22,839 nt of DNA from positions 1 to 22,839 of IMG/VR virus record IMGVR_UViG_3300031746_002179; one strand, 5' to 3'. The DNA is from a virus. The position numbers were made by a program, and so were the translations under genes. The notes beneath the pieces were generated by a model that searched no databases, was not told the DNA's origin, and was given only the letters and a program-made list of their open reading frames with translations. Numbering within the stretch: the stretch's first letter is position 1; the number at the start of each line of letters is the position of its first letter. Below, piece by piece: positions 1 to 7,699 of this stretch.

Positions 1-232
1 CTGCAAGTTCATCCAATGATTTTGGAGTATGATAACTAATCCCCTCATGTTTGACCTCACCGATAAAATCGCAATTGGTAGTGTTATTATTCGCAGCGAC
101 AATGATATTTTTTCCTGTAAACGAAACTTCGGTATGTGGCCTTTGCTGTGAGAAATTACAGGAATCAAACATATCTCCATCTTCACTTTCGATTTTCGTT
201 TGAAATGAAAAGTTTTCAAGAATATGAATCAT
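1..232 (-). CDS. Small phage protein downstream of fibre genes, 3' end cut by window edge
   Basis: This frame is open from an ATG at 232 to the left edge, with 77 codons visible and no stop, so the C-terminus is missing. An AAAGGAG ribosome binding site lies about 6 bases before the ATG and almost touches the stop of the upstream gene at 243, so the start is secure. The visible protein has the stretches CNFSQQRPHT (residues 25-34) and NNNTTNCDF (48-56). Short proteins with this kind of Cys/Asn pattern are, as I recall, common next to phage tail-fibre genes and may form a small beta structure. That is family memory, not proof. No catalytic motif, signal peptide or membrane segment is visible. 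Its position at the end of the tail operon suggests a virion or fibre accessory protein, but no function can be assigned. Confidence 0.75.
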   Translation of the reverse strand, partial: MIHILENFSFQTKIESEDGDMFDSCNFSQQRPHTEVSFTGKNIIVAANNNTTNCDFIGEVKHEGISYHTPKSLDELA

Positions 233-242
233 GTTATCTCCT

Positions 243-1433
243 TTAAGGTATCGGTATAAATAATCTCCAACCTCCTAAATTTGAATTATAAGAATATCCC
301 TCCCCTTCATTCTGACAATTTATTCCTATGATTTGAGTTACCCAACCATCAGAAGGCGTTAAAAATTCCCAATTCCCATCACCTTCATAAATACCTATGT
401 TATTTTCTTTTCCTACAAAAGAACCTATTGCGCCAGCACTAACAACAATTACTCTATCACCAGCAGTAAGAATACCTATATCTACCCAATTACTTCCGTT
501 ATATTCATATATGCGGCCATCTGTATACCCACCACCCCAGTTGTTCGCTACATACGAATCTCCTTGATAAACCGATTCCGGGGTATTTCCACCCATATCA
601 GAATCACCAATCATATTTAAAACCAATACAGGATTTTTCCAAACAGAATCCCCAATTAAAGAATATTCGGCTATTCTATCATCCACATATTTTTTAGGCG
701 ATAACTGTCTATTATCAGTAGGCTCAACGTATGAATCTAATTGAGGATAGCCATTTATACTATCAAATGTAAAAATTCCATCAATCGTACAATCATCTTC
801 AAATACTACATTACCTTTAAATGTACCATCTTCCAAAACAAAATTTCCCTCTGTATTTATATAATGTTCTTTATCTACTCCAAAATAAAAATAATTAATA
901 TTATCATCATAATCTTCTTTTAATCCTAAATCATAATCATCATTACCATTATAAGGTCTAGGATTAAGCCATAACACATTATCCGCAATAGAACCATCTA
1001 TTTTTAATCTTCGGTTATCGTTACCTATTTTAAAATCAATAAAAGTATTTTCTGTTTTTACAAAACCATTTGTTCTTATATTCACATCATCAGCAATTAT
1101 AGATTTATGTGTGCCTATGCTTTCTGCTTCGGCATTACCATAATGTTCTATTTTAAATGTAGAATCATTGCCAAGAACAAAAGAAGTAGATATATTTCCA
1201 GAAGAAATTAATGAACCTATATAATTTGGCCCATTAATCCCACCTTCTTCTGAATTAACATAAATATTATATTTTGTGCCACTAGACGAAACAGACATTT
1301 CATAATAACCTCTATTATCGCTAGTTGTGTTTGCAGTATCCCCGGCGGGATTAGAAGAAATTCTTGAGATTATAGTTACATTTGGTAATACATTTCCGCG
1401 TTTATCTGTTAAATATCCTATTAGTGAAGCCAT
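243..1433 (-). CDS. Tail-tip/fibre protein with transthyretin-like N-terminus and DUF2793-like C-terminus
   Basis: The product is 396 residues and probably an exposed tail protein. Residues 1-60 read like a carboxypeptidase-regulatory/transthyretin-like beta domain: a GYLTDKRGNVLPNVTI start, then TSDNRGYYEMSV, the usual 'G.V.D..G.PL.gv.V...TD..G.f' layout. The middle (about 100-255) is Asp/Asn-rich and beta-prone, with LSPKKYVDDRI near its end, a motif often seen just before the distal part of phage fibres. The C-terminal part (about 258-396) resembles the DUF2793 phage domain: a W-[VD]IG segment, GDRVIVVSAGAIGSFVGKE, then GIYEGDGNWEFLTPSDGW. The ATG at 1433 follows AAGGAAAT. The stop of the upstream gene is 10 bases away, so the two are in one operon. 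The likely role is host-surface binding or a tail-tip accessory, inferred from domains and position. Confidence 0.8.
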   Translation of the reverse strand: MASLIGYLTDKRGNVLPNVTIISRISSNPAGDTANTTSDNRGYYEMSVSSSGTKYNIYVNSEEGGINGPNYIGSLISSGNISTSFVLGNDSTFKIEHYGNAEAESIGTHKSIIADDVNIRTNGFVKTENTFIDFKIGNDNRRLKIDGSIADNVLWLNPRPYNGNDDYDLGLKEDYDDNINYFYFGVDKEHYINTEGNFVLEDGTFKGNVVFEDDCTIDGIFTFDSINGYPQLDSYVEPTDNRQLSPKKYVDDRIAEYSLIGDSVWKNPVLVLNMIGDSDMGGNTPESVYQGDSYVANNWGGGYTDGRIYEYNGSNWVDIGILTAGDRVIVVSAGAIGSFVGKENNIGIYEGDGNWEFLTPSDGWVTQIIGINCQNEGEGYSYNSNLGGWRLFIPIP

Positions 1434-1443
1434 AATATTTCCT

Positions 1444-2709
1444 TTATTGATTTTCGGTGAAATTTATTACAACATTGCTTTGTCTATAATCATAACTAAT
1501 ATTTGAACTTTCAACTCTTAAATTTCCTTTTAATACAGGCGGTAAACTAGGATGTTTAGGTCTAATCACAACATCATATCCCATAATATTTAATTGTTGT
1601 AATGCTATTAATTGTCTATAATAAACAGAATCAAGAATAGAATATTCAAGTTTTATATTGAATAATGAACGCCCTATATGAGAATAAAAAAGTTTTGAAG
1701 AATCAAAAGCTACGGGAGTTCCTATTTCTGTATTTTCTAATTTTGAAAAATAAATCTCTTCAAAAGAATAATCAGAGGGAGCATCGGGAATAAATATATG
1801 TGTAGGAGTTACAGATGCCGTATAATTAAATGAATTTTCTATAACCGGATATATTAATTCAAATTTTGAAATTTCATCTATAGTATTCATTTTTAACATA
1901 ATTTTCATTCGTTTTGCATTTGTAGGTATGTTTGTACCATATTTAGGTATGGCTATTTGAAAAAAACGAAAATCAGAATCTTCATTATCATCTGCATAAA
2001 TATTTTCTTGAGGATATTCCATATTATTAATATATGATCCTTGATTCGTATAAAAAAATATTATTGGTGTAATCGTAAGAGTCGTTGATTTTGTACGATA
2101 ATAAAAACTGAATCTATAGATTGTATTAAAATCAATCGTATCTTTATCTGTTATAGGCAATGCAATATAAAATTCTTCATCAATATTATAAATTAAACTA
2201 TTCGTATGTTTACCAATATTAGCCATTTTAGGCGTTTTAATTGTGCATTTAGTTGTTATCTGGTCATAACCTTCAACAATCTGTAAATCATACCAATTGA
2301 TAGGTTGTCTTGCAATTATAATACCATCATTTATATTCATACTCATATTTAAAGATGATGGTATTGAAAAATATTTAGAAATTATGTTCCCTACTTTAAT
2401 AGGTCTTAATTGAACTATATTTTTACTAGCAATAAAAGTGCTTGGACCTATAACTGCATTTTTTACATTATTTCCATCAAGATCGGAAATATAATCGTCA
2501 TTATATTCTATTCCTATATTTTCATTAATAGGAATAGAAGTATCACTAGGACCACAATAAGCAGATAGCGTAAAATTATTATAAGTGGTTAAAAATTTAT
2601 AATCTTTTATTGGCATAGAAACACCAAATTCAATAGGTACTAAAAAACCGCTTATATCTCTTTTATAAAGATTACCTACTTTTTTACCAGCGATAATTTC
2701 AGTGATCAT
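1444..2709 (-). CDS. Tail-tip structural protein, paralogue of the preceding gene
   Basis: This is a 421-residue soluble protein with no signal peptide or membrane segment, rich in Ile, Asn, Asp and aromatic residues. I do not recognise a named family. Its last 45 residues (GYDVVIRPKHPSLPPVL at 377-393, then SSNISY and VVINFTE) match in layout the end of the upstream protein (GYPIVLRTKMPAKFPYVL, then TNISY and IEVEFEE). Both also carry an IGPST segment in the N-terminal quarter (AVIGPST here, IFIGPST there). The start codon overlaps the stop of the upstream gene by 4 bases (ATGA), which suggests translational coupling and matched amounts. The genes lie downstream of the fibres, and the C-terminal beta strands recall distal-tail or hub proteins. 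A baseplate/tail-tip role is therefore plausible but unproven. Confidence 0.75.
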   Translation of the reverse strand: MITEIIAGKKVGNLYKRDISGFLVPIEFGVSMPIKDYKFLTTYNNFTLSAYCGPSDTSIPINENIGIEYNDDYISDLDGNNVKNAVIGPSTFIASKNIVQLRPIKVGNIISKYFSIPSSLNMSMNINDGIIIARQPINWYDLQIVEGYDQITTKCTIKTPKMANIGKHTNSLIYNIDEEFYIALPITDKDTIDFNTIYRFSFYYRTKSTTLTITPIIFFYTNQGSYINNMEYPQENIYADDNEDSDFRFFQIAIPKYGTNIPTNAKRMKIMLKMNTIDEISKFELIYPVIENSFNYTASVTPTHIFIPDAPSDYSFEEIYFSKLENTEIGTPVAFDSSKLFYSHIGRSLFNIKLEYSILDSVYYRQLIALQQLNIMGYDVVIRPKHPSLPPVLKGNLRVESSNISYDYRQSNVVINFTENQ

Positions 2710-4121
2710 ACAGCAACCTCTTCAAATTCTACCTCTATATCTGCTAATCTCGTACCAGCACTACCTTTTAAATAACTAATATTCGTAATTTTAAAATTAC
2801 AAAAAAGCACATACGGAAATTTTGCTGGCATTTTTGTGCGTAAAACAATTGGATAACCTTCCATATTCCATTTCTCGAATATTTTCATATCTTCTATGAA
2901 ATATTCGCTTACTGCGCCCCATCTTGCATGAATTATACTTCTGCTATTAGGGTCTCCTGTTTTAGTATTATGTTGTATACCTAATAAATCAGATTCATAA
3001 CCAATCGTGGTTTTATTACTGTCATTTAATCCAAAATCAGGGTTGCTATCAACTTCATAATAGCCTTCATTTTCTTTTGAAGTGCCTACACAGTGTTCTA
3101 AAACAATATTATCCATGTAAATAGTTTCAACATTTATACAGATATTTTGGTAAAACCTAGCATACGCAGCTATTTTTGCACTTAAAGAATTTTCTGGTAT
3201 TGTTATAACGCTTTCTATAAATAAATTAATCGTATTGTCCGTTATTTCGCCTGTAGACACATAATAATCATTTAATAAATTATTAAATGACGGCCCACTA
3301 TAAAAAGCGATTCTTAAAAATGGTGTTATATAATTAGACATATTAACATAAGATTCATCAATAATATCATAAGGTTCATGTATCCCTATACCCTCGTCAA
3401 TACCATCTAACTCTTCCCCTGCGATAATTTCATCTATCGTATTGGCTTGAATAATACTTTTTGTATTTAATTCTACTCTTAACCATTCCGATATTCTGAC
3501 TTTACAATTTTCAATACGATTTAATAATGACCTATTTTTATTATCTATATATTGAACAATCCCTACATCTGAATCATTTAAAATATCACCATTATTAATT
3601 ATACATTGAGAAAATCCTTTATATTTATCTATCGTATCTTCTCTTTTATATAAAAAATTATGTCTATCCCCTGTTTCAATATCTGAAAAATCTGAATTAT
3701 TCATTAATTTCCAATTTTTCGCTATACCTTTTATAGTAATGGAGTCGCCTTTTAAATATGAATTTTCAAGACAAATAGAAGAATTAATATTTATAGGAGA
3801 TAACGTTATTTTTTTTTCATAATTTGAAATAATTTCTATTGCATTTATATAAAAAATTTCGGAATTATCATAATACAATAAATTATTTGAAACATCTCTT
3901 AATTGGTTTGTACTGGGGCCAATAAAAATAAATGTATTAACTTCGATATTTTTTATTTCTCTGTTATTTTCTATATAAATTTCGTTATTATCTTTTTCAA
4001 TATCACGAGATAAAAATGTAGTTAATTCAAATCTTTCCATATTGGCATTTTCTATTGGAAAAAAAACACCAAGTTCCCATAATCCACTTTCATTTTGTTC
4101 TAATAAAGATTCATCAATCAT
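2706..4121 (-). CDS. Tail-tip structural protein, first of a paralogous pair
   Basis: The product is 471 residues, acidic, and rich in Asn and Ile. It has no signal peptide, no membrane segment and no catalytic motif that I can see. The N-terminus (SGLWELGVFFPIENANMERF, about 12-31) looks like a beta-structured interface segment. The C-terminal 50 residues (GYPIVLRTKMP at 422-432, TNISYLKGSAG, DIEVEFEE) are shared in pattern with the downstream protein. The ATG at 4121 has only a weak upstream site (GGTGAT about 14 bases away), just after the stop of the 79-codon gene, so translation may depend partly on coupling. The stop overlaps the next start in ATGA. Two such adjacent proteins may form a hetero-oligomeric ring or arm at the tail tip. 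This is inferred from context, and a classical DIT or Tal protein was not recognised anywhere in the window. Confidence 0.75.
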   Translation of the reverse strand: MIDESLLEQNESGLWELGVFFPIENANMERFELTTFLSRDIEKDNNEIYIENNREIKNIEVNTFIFIGPSTNQLRDVSNNLLYYDNSEIFYINAIEIISNYEKKITLSPININSSICLENSYLKGDSITIKGIAKNWKLMNNSDFSDIETGDRHNFLYKREDTIDKYKGFSQCIINNGDILNDSDVGIVQYIDNKNRSLLNRIENCKVRISEWLRVELNTKSIIQANTIDEIIAGEELDGIDEGIGIHEPYDIIDESYVNMSNYITPFLRIAFYSGPSFNNLLNDYYVSTGEITDNTINLFIESVITIPENSLSAKIAAYARFYQNICINVETIYMDNIVLEHCVGTSKENEGYYEVDSNPDFGLNDSNKTTIGYESDLLGIQHNTKTGDPNSRSIIHARWGAVSEYFIEDMKIFEKWNMEGYPIVLRTKMPAKFPYVLFCNFKITNISYLKGSAGTRLADIEVEFEEVAV

Positions 4122-4127
4122 ATATAT

Positions 4128-4367
4128 TTATTTTATCACCACGTTTTTAATGTCCATTTGTGTGGCCAGAATATCATTAATAATTTTTTGGAATATCTCA
4201 AGCTGCTCTTTTGTAGCTTTTATCATTGACTGTCCAAAATTAACAGACGGCGGATGACATACTATATGAATCATTTCGTCTTCTGTATGAAAGGCTATCA
4301 TAGCAAGTTTCCCATCAATTTCTTTTGATGGTATCGAAGGAACAATTTTTGTTAATGTGCAATTCAT
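4128..4367 (-). CDS. Small hypothetical protein (79 aa)
   Basis: This is a 79-residue protein of unknown function. It begins with a beta-prone half (MNCTLTKIVPSIPSKEIDGK, then MIAFHTEDEMIHIVCHPPSV) and ends with a predicted amphipathic helix (KATKEQLEIFQKIINDILAT, about 51-70). No membrane segment or signal peptide is present. A GGAG site lies 8 bases before the ATG, and the start overlaps the stop of the small membrane-protein gene by 4 bases (ATGA). That ties it to the membrane protein in expression. The pair could be a lysis or tail-accessory module, but no homology supports this, so the call stays hypothetical. Confidence 0.75.
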   Translation of the reverse strand: MNCTLTKIVPSIPSKEIDGKLAMIAFHTEDEMIHIVCHPPSVNFGQSMIKATKEQLEIFQKIINDILATQMDIKNVVIK

Positions 4368-4540
4368 ACTTTTTTCTCCACTTTTGAAATTGCGTCCCGT
4401 CCGGTTATCATAGCAAAACCGGCAAGAATACTGCCAATGCCTTTTTCCATTTCACTATTTGCGATCAATGCAATTCCACCTACTACCGTGGCAATCCCTA
4501 CCCAAAAAGTTTTGGATTTGAGCGTTGACTTCTGAAACAT
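4364..4540 (-). CDS. Small membrane protein, holin-like candidate (58 aa)
   Basis: This 59-codon reading frame, including the stop, starts at ATG 4540 right after a strong AAGGAGGTTTT site and ends in TGA overlapping the next ATG. The protein begins MFQKSTLKSKTFWVGIATVV, followed by a glycine-rich hydrophobic segment (about residues 13-27). It then has the polar NSEMEKG turn and a second short hydrophobic stretch (GSILAGFAMI, about 37-46), and ends with a charged tail, GRDAISKVEKKV. Phage proteins of this 'KSKTFW.G....GG...' pattern are small membrane proteins sometimes annotated as holins. One or two short membrane passes plus a cationic C-terminus fit a small holin or membrane accessory. 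No endolysin is adjacent within the window, so the lysis role is inference only. Confidence 0.7.
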   Translation of the reverse strand: MFQKSTLKSKTFWVGIATVVGGIALIANSEMEKGIGSILAGFAMITGRDAISKVEKKV

Positions 4541-4557
4541 AAAACCTCCTTATAATT

Positions 4558-4725
4558 TTATTTTTCCATTTTTCCAATATTTATTTTCCCACTTTTTGAT
4601 TGAATGTTTAAAACTCCATCAGCATCAACAAAAATACAGGCAACGATTTCACCCTTATCCATTAAGGATAAACACGAAGCCACATTTTGAATTTCCTGAT
4701 CCCCTATCGAAATTTTGTCTGACAT
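4558..4725 (-). CDS. Small hypothetical protein (55 aa)
   Basis: The frame runs from ATG 4725 to TAA at 4558 and encodes 55 residues. Its ribosome binding site is AAAAGGAGGTTTT, and the 15-base stretch spanning the start codon and this site (4723-4737) is identical to the one at the membrane-protein start (4538-4552). The protein begins MSDKISIGDQEIQNVASCLS and continues with a predicted beta segment (GEIVACIFVDADGVLNIQSK) before a lysine-rich end. No membrane segment, signal peptide or known family is seen. The strong ribosome binding site, the tight spacing to the next gene and lack of internal stops support a real gene. The function is unknown. Confidence 0.65.
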   Translation of the reverse strand: MSDKISIGDQEIQNVASCLSLMDKGEIVACIFVDADGVLNIQSKSGKINIGKMEK

Positions 4726-4745
4726 AAAACCTCCTTTTAAAAAAA

Positions 4746-7256
4746 TTATACGGCGACTCCATTTGCAACTAGAGCCGCTCGTAATTGATTACACAAAGCA
4801 ACCACCGTGGGCAAATCAGTACAAGCGGCATTTACAGTATATGCGGCTTGTGCGGTTTTACCATTGCAACCAAAGGCCGTTGCTACGGTAAATGTCCCGG
4901 TGGTATCTATCGCACCGGCAGCTGCAATTGTCATACGGATAACATTACCCGTCCCAAAATGTAAATTCCTTGCAGAATAACAATTGATGATGCCAGAGTA
5001 TGCGGCGGCTGATGCAAGTAACGCACCTCCTGCGCTACTCTCGATGCCCATCCGCAATGTATTTCCACCATTTACTATTTGGTGCGTCGCATATTGAGTT
5101 GCTGTTGTAGGCGTTAATTGGACAACGGGGGATACTCCGTACATATCCAGAACCGTACCGGCTACTGGTGTGCCACCAATTCCAACACTACCACCATTAA
5201 AAACAAAATGACCCGTACCTATTAATTGACTGTAAAACTGGAAATGTGTTCCATCATATCCAATTCCTGCATCAAGTCCTGTACCAAATTTCAGCAATCC
5301 TATTGTTGTTCCGTTGGAATCGTTACCTATAATTAAATCTCCGTCTTCAATCATTACGTATGATTTGCCATAAAGATGACCCGGATTTAAAATAATCCCT
5401 GTGGCAAAAGACATTTTAAGCTGGACATAAGGCGCGCTCCATGCTCCGGCTGTACGATATATCCCCCAGGCATCCGTTGTTGTTCCATGCCAATAGATTC
5501 CGCGTTCGTTTGAACTTGTAGTTACATTTGTATCTATTTGCACATGATCGGAAAAAAATGTTCCTGTTGCGAGATTTATTTTTTGGGTACTGCCCGTTAC
5601 ATAAGAAATATCAAAACATGTATTTCCGCCCGGTGCAAAATAAATCGGAGGATGAGTAACCGAACCTGTCGTAATAAAAAACCCACCGCTGAGCGCAGCC
5701 ACAAATAATGTCGCGCCTGCTACGCCTGCGTAGGAATTATTTTGCGAGTATTGATACATTCCTGCGTACTGCGATCCACATTGTAGTTTTATATATGCCC
5801 GTGCTGTTGCGTCGGTGGAATTATTTTGTGCCAAAAACCCATCATCACCAGCATAAGTACGATAAATTGCAAATGCCTCAGAAGTTGGACAATTACCTAT
5901 GCACAATTGAGCACCAACGTCGGTTGTTTTAAACATATAATCCGTATTACCATGCACTGCGGAATTGGGAGACAGTATCAGCGGTTTTCCTGTTGCGTCG
6001 GAATCAATGCCGAACGTCCAATATTTTGCCGTTGCGACGGAATGATAAAATGAAAGTGCCACATCGGCGGAGGCGGTTGCACTGCGGATTAAAACGCCTG
6101 GCACGGTTGCGTGAGTGGAAGTAATATCAAGAATTGTGTTTGCTGTAAGTGTCGATCCGAGACAAAGCGTCGTTGAATATAAAGGTATTGCTCCCACTCC
6201 ACCGGAAATCAAAACAGAACCTACGGCAACATCTGCGAGTTTTGTCCACACAGGACCAGTATTCCCCATCAATAAATCTCCAATAACCGGAGAATCTACT
6301 GTTGTGTCGTTATGAGTTGCGCTCAATAACGCATGAGGAGTAACGGTTTGAAGAAATGAAGACGCATGATAACCATCCAGCATATCTGAATTAAGATTTG
6401 TATTTACTGTATTACTTGTTACCGCAAAAGGAGAAGTCCCTATCGCAAGGGTACTAGTAATCTGGTATGCGGTTGAAAATCCATTAATTGTAAATGACCC
6501 TACATTAGTACCTGTTGTAGTAATATTATTTGCAGCAGTATAAAAAATTATACTTGTCGCAGCATTACCTAACGCAGAACCACCTCCAATATATAACGTA
6601 TTTAAAGAACTAGTAGATGAAATAAAAAAAGAATAAAAAGGTTCTTCTGTAGTGTTTATATAATGCCTGACACCCCATAGCCCAAATTTCGCTATTGAGT
6701 TTGTAATACTATTTTGACATAAAAAAAGACCATTCGTACCTACCGCATCTATTACAGAAAGCGCAGTTGTAACTCCTATACTAAGTGAATTTCCGGCCTC
6801 TATTCTTACATTACCGCAAATATCCATAGCAGTAGCAAATGTAGACATAGATGAAGTAATATCAAGTCTTTTTGTTCCTAAAATAGAAAGACCTATATTA
6901 CCAGCCCCAATTCTATATAAACCACTGCTTGTTTCATTGTTAAACGTATAAGATGGTAAAGAAACAATACCATCGCTAAGTTTTAACACGTATCCGCTAT
7001 TTATTACAGTATCACTATTTAATATTATATTGCCTTTTGTAGAATTATATGTGCTTTCAAGAGTTAAATTTTCACTAGAATCCGTGCCCCCATATAAATG
7101 TTGTCCTCCATCTCTTCCATTTAATAAAGCATATTGTGTTAAATCATCAGACGTGCTATAGTCTTGTAAATCAGATAAACGCAAAATACCTATATCGTTT
7201 TCATCTCTTAAATTTGATTTAACTATATATCGTTTTGTATCTGCGCTATAATTCAT
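4746..7256 (-). CDS. Large tail fibre / receptor-binding protein (836 aa)
   Basis: This is a beta-rich protein with fibre-type motifs. Near the N-terminus is GRDGGQHLYGGTDSSENLTL (about 46-65), a common phage fibre segment. It is followed by SGLYRIGAGNIGL, then NLNSDMLDGYHASSFL (a motif shared by many long tail fibres) and HALLSATHNDT plus GDLLMGNTGPVW. Several VGIG-type repeats occur later (for example SVGIGGTPVAGTVLDM). The end, GKTAQAAYTVNAACTDLPTV...LCNQLRAALVANGVAV, matches a C-terminal module I recall from many phage fibres. No intramolecular chaperone domain was recognised. The N-terminal third is AT-rich like its neighbours, but most of the rest is clearly richer in GC, which suggests domain exchange. 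The ribosome binding site is weak (AAAAGAAAT). The likely role is a trimeric fibre that binds the host surface. Confidence 0.85.
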   Translation of the reverse strand: MNYSADTKRYIVKSNLRDENDIGILRLSDLQDYSTSDDLTQYALLNGRDGGQHLYGGTDSSENLTLESTYNSTKGNIILNSDTVINSGYVLKLSDGIVSLPSYTFNNETSSGLYRIGAGNIGLSILGTKRLDITSSMSTFATAMDICGNVRIEAGNSLSIGVTTALSVIDAVGTNGLFLCQNSITNSIAKFGLWGVRHYINTTEEPFYSFFISSTSSLNTLYIGGGSALGNAATSIIFYTAANNITTTGTNVGSFTINGFSTAYQITSTLAIGTSPFAVTSNTVNTNLNSDMLDGYHASSFLQTVTPHALLSATHNDTTVDSPVIGDLLMGNTGPVWTKLADVAVGSVLISGGVGAIPLYSTTLCLGSTLTANTILDITSTHATVPGVLIRSATASADVALSFYHSVATAKYWTFGIDSDATGKPLILSPNSAVHGNTDYMFKTTDVGAQLCIGNCPTSEAFAIYRTYAGDDGFLAQNNSTDATARAYIKLQCGSQYAGMYQYSQNNSYAGVAGATLFVAALSGGFFITTGSVTHPPIYFAPGGNTCFDISYVTGSTQKINLATGTFFSDHVQIDTNVTTSSNERGIYWHGTTTDAWGIYRTAGAWSAPYVQLKMSFATGIILNPGHLYGKSYVMIEDGDLIIGNDSNGTTIGLLKFGTGLDAGIGYDGTHFQFYSQLIGTGHFVFNGGSVGIGGTPVAGTVLDMYGVSPVVQLTPTTATQYATHQIVNGGNTLRMGIESSAGGALLASAAAYSGIINCYSARNLHFGTGNVIRMTIAAAGAIDTTGTFTVATAFGCNGKTAQAAYTVNAACTDLPTVVALCNQLRAALVANGVAV

Positions 7257-7258
7257 AT

Positions 7259-7699
7259 TTATATTTCTTTTAATGGTTCAAGATCAACCGTATATACGTC
7301 AACATTATTTTCTCTTAACATATCAAAATATTGGCACAATGAACATTTTGTTTTGTCTAAAACATCAAATGGATATTTTTCTATAATGCTTTTTTTAATC
7401 CCAAAAAAATTGTGTTTCTCCGGCCAGATAACTACATCGTGATGTTTTATCATTTCAAAAAGAATAGATACGACACCAAACCGAAGAATAACATCACTAT
7501 CCATACCAAGAAAAATATCATGCAAGCATCGGTCAAAAGCTTCTTTACGATTTTCATAAATATTTTGTTCATCATATTTTTGGTCTTCATTATTTGATTT
7601 TGAAGATATAACCATAAGTTCGCAATTATTAATTACAACTCCATTCAAAACTTCTTTACGTAACAATTGGCCATACTTTTGCCAAGTATAAATTATCAC
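7259..7699 (-). CDS. Small DXD protein, possible reduced GT-A glycosyltransferase
   Basis: This 146-residue protein starts at a GTG codon (7699) that overlaps the TGA of the upstream fibre gene (GTGA). An AAGGTG site about 10 bases upstream supports this start. Residues 28-35 (LMVISSKS) could be a first beta strand. NRKEAFDRCLHDIFLGMDSDVIL (50-72) follows the pattern of nucleotide-sugar glycosyltransferases, with a helix, a hydrophobic strand and a D-S-D motif (67-69). Next comes a helix, then HHDVVIWP, where GT-A proteins often have a strand. A CSLC pair lies at 119-122. At 146 residues it is too short for a typical GT2 enzyme, so it may be a minimal, degenerate or non-enzymatic relative. 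It lies between two fibre genes and could modify or assemble a fibre. The fold is inferred; the DXD motif and context are seen. Confidence 0.75.
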   Translation of the reverse strand: MIIYTWQKYGQLLRKEVLNGVVINNCELMVISSKSNNEDQKYDEQNIYENRKEAFDRCLHDIFLGMDSDVILRFGVVSILFEMIKHHDVVIWPEKHNFFGIKKSIIEKYPFDVLDKTKCSLCQYFDMLRENNVDVYTVDLEPLKEI

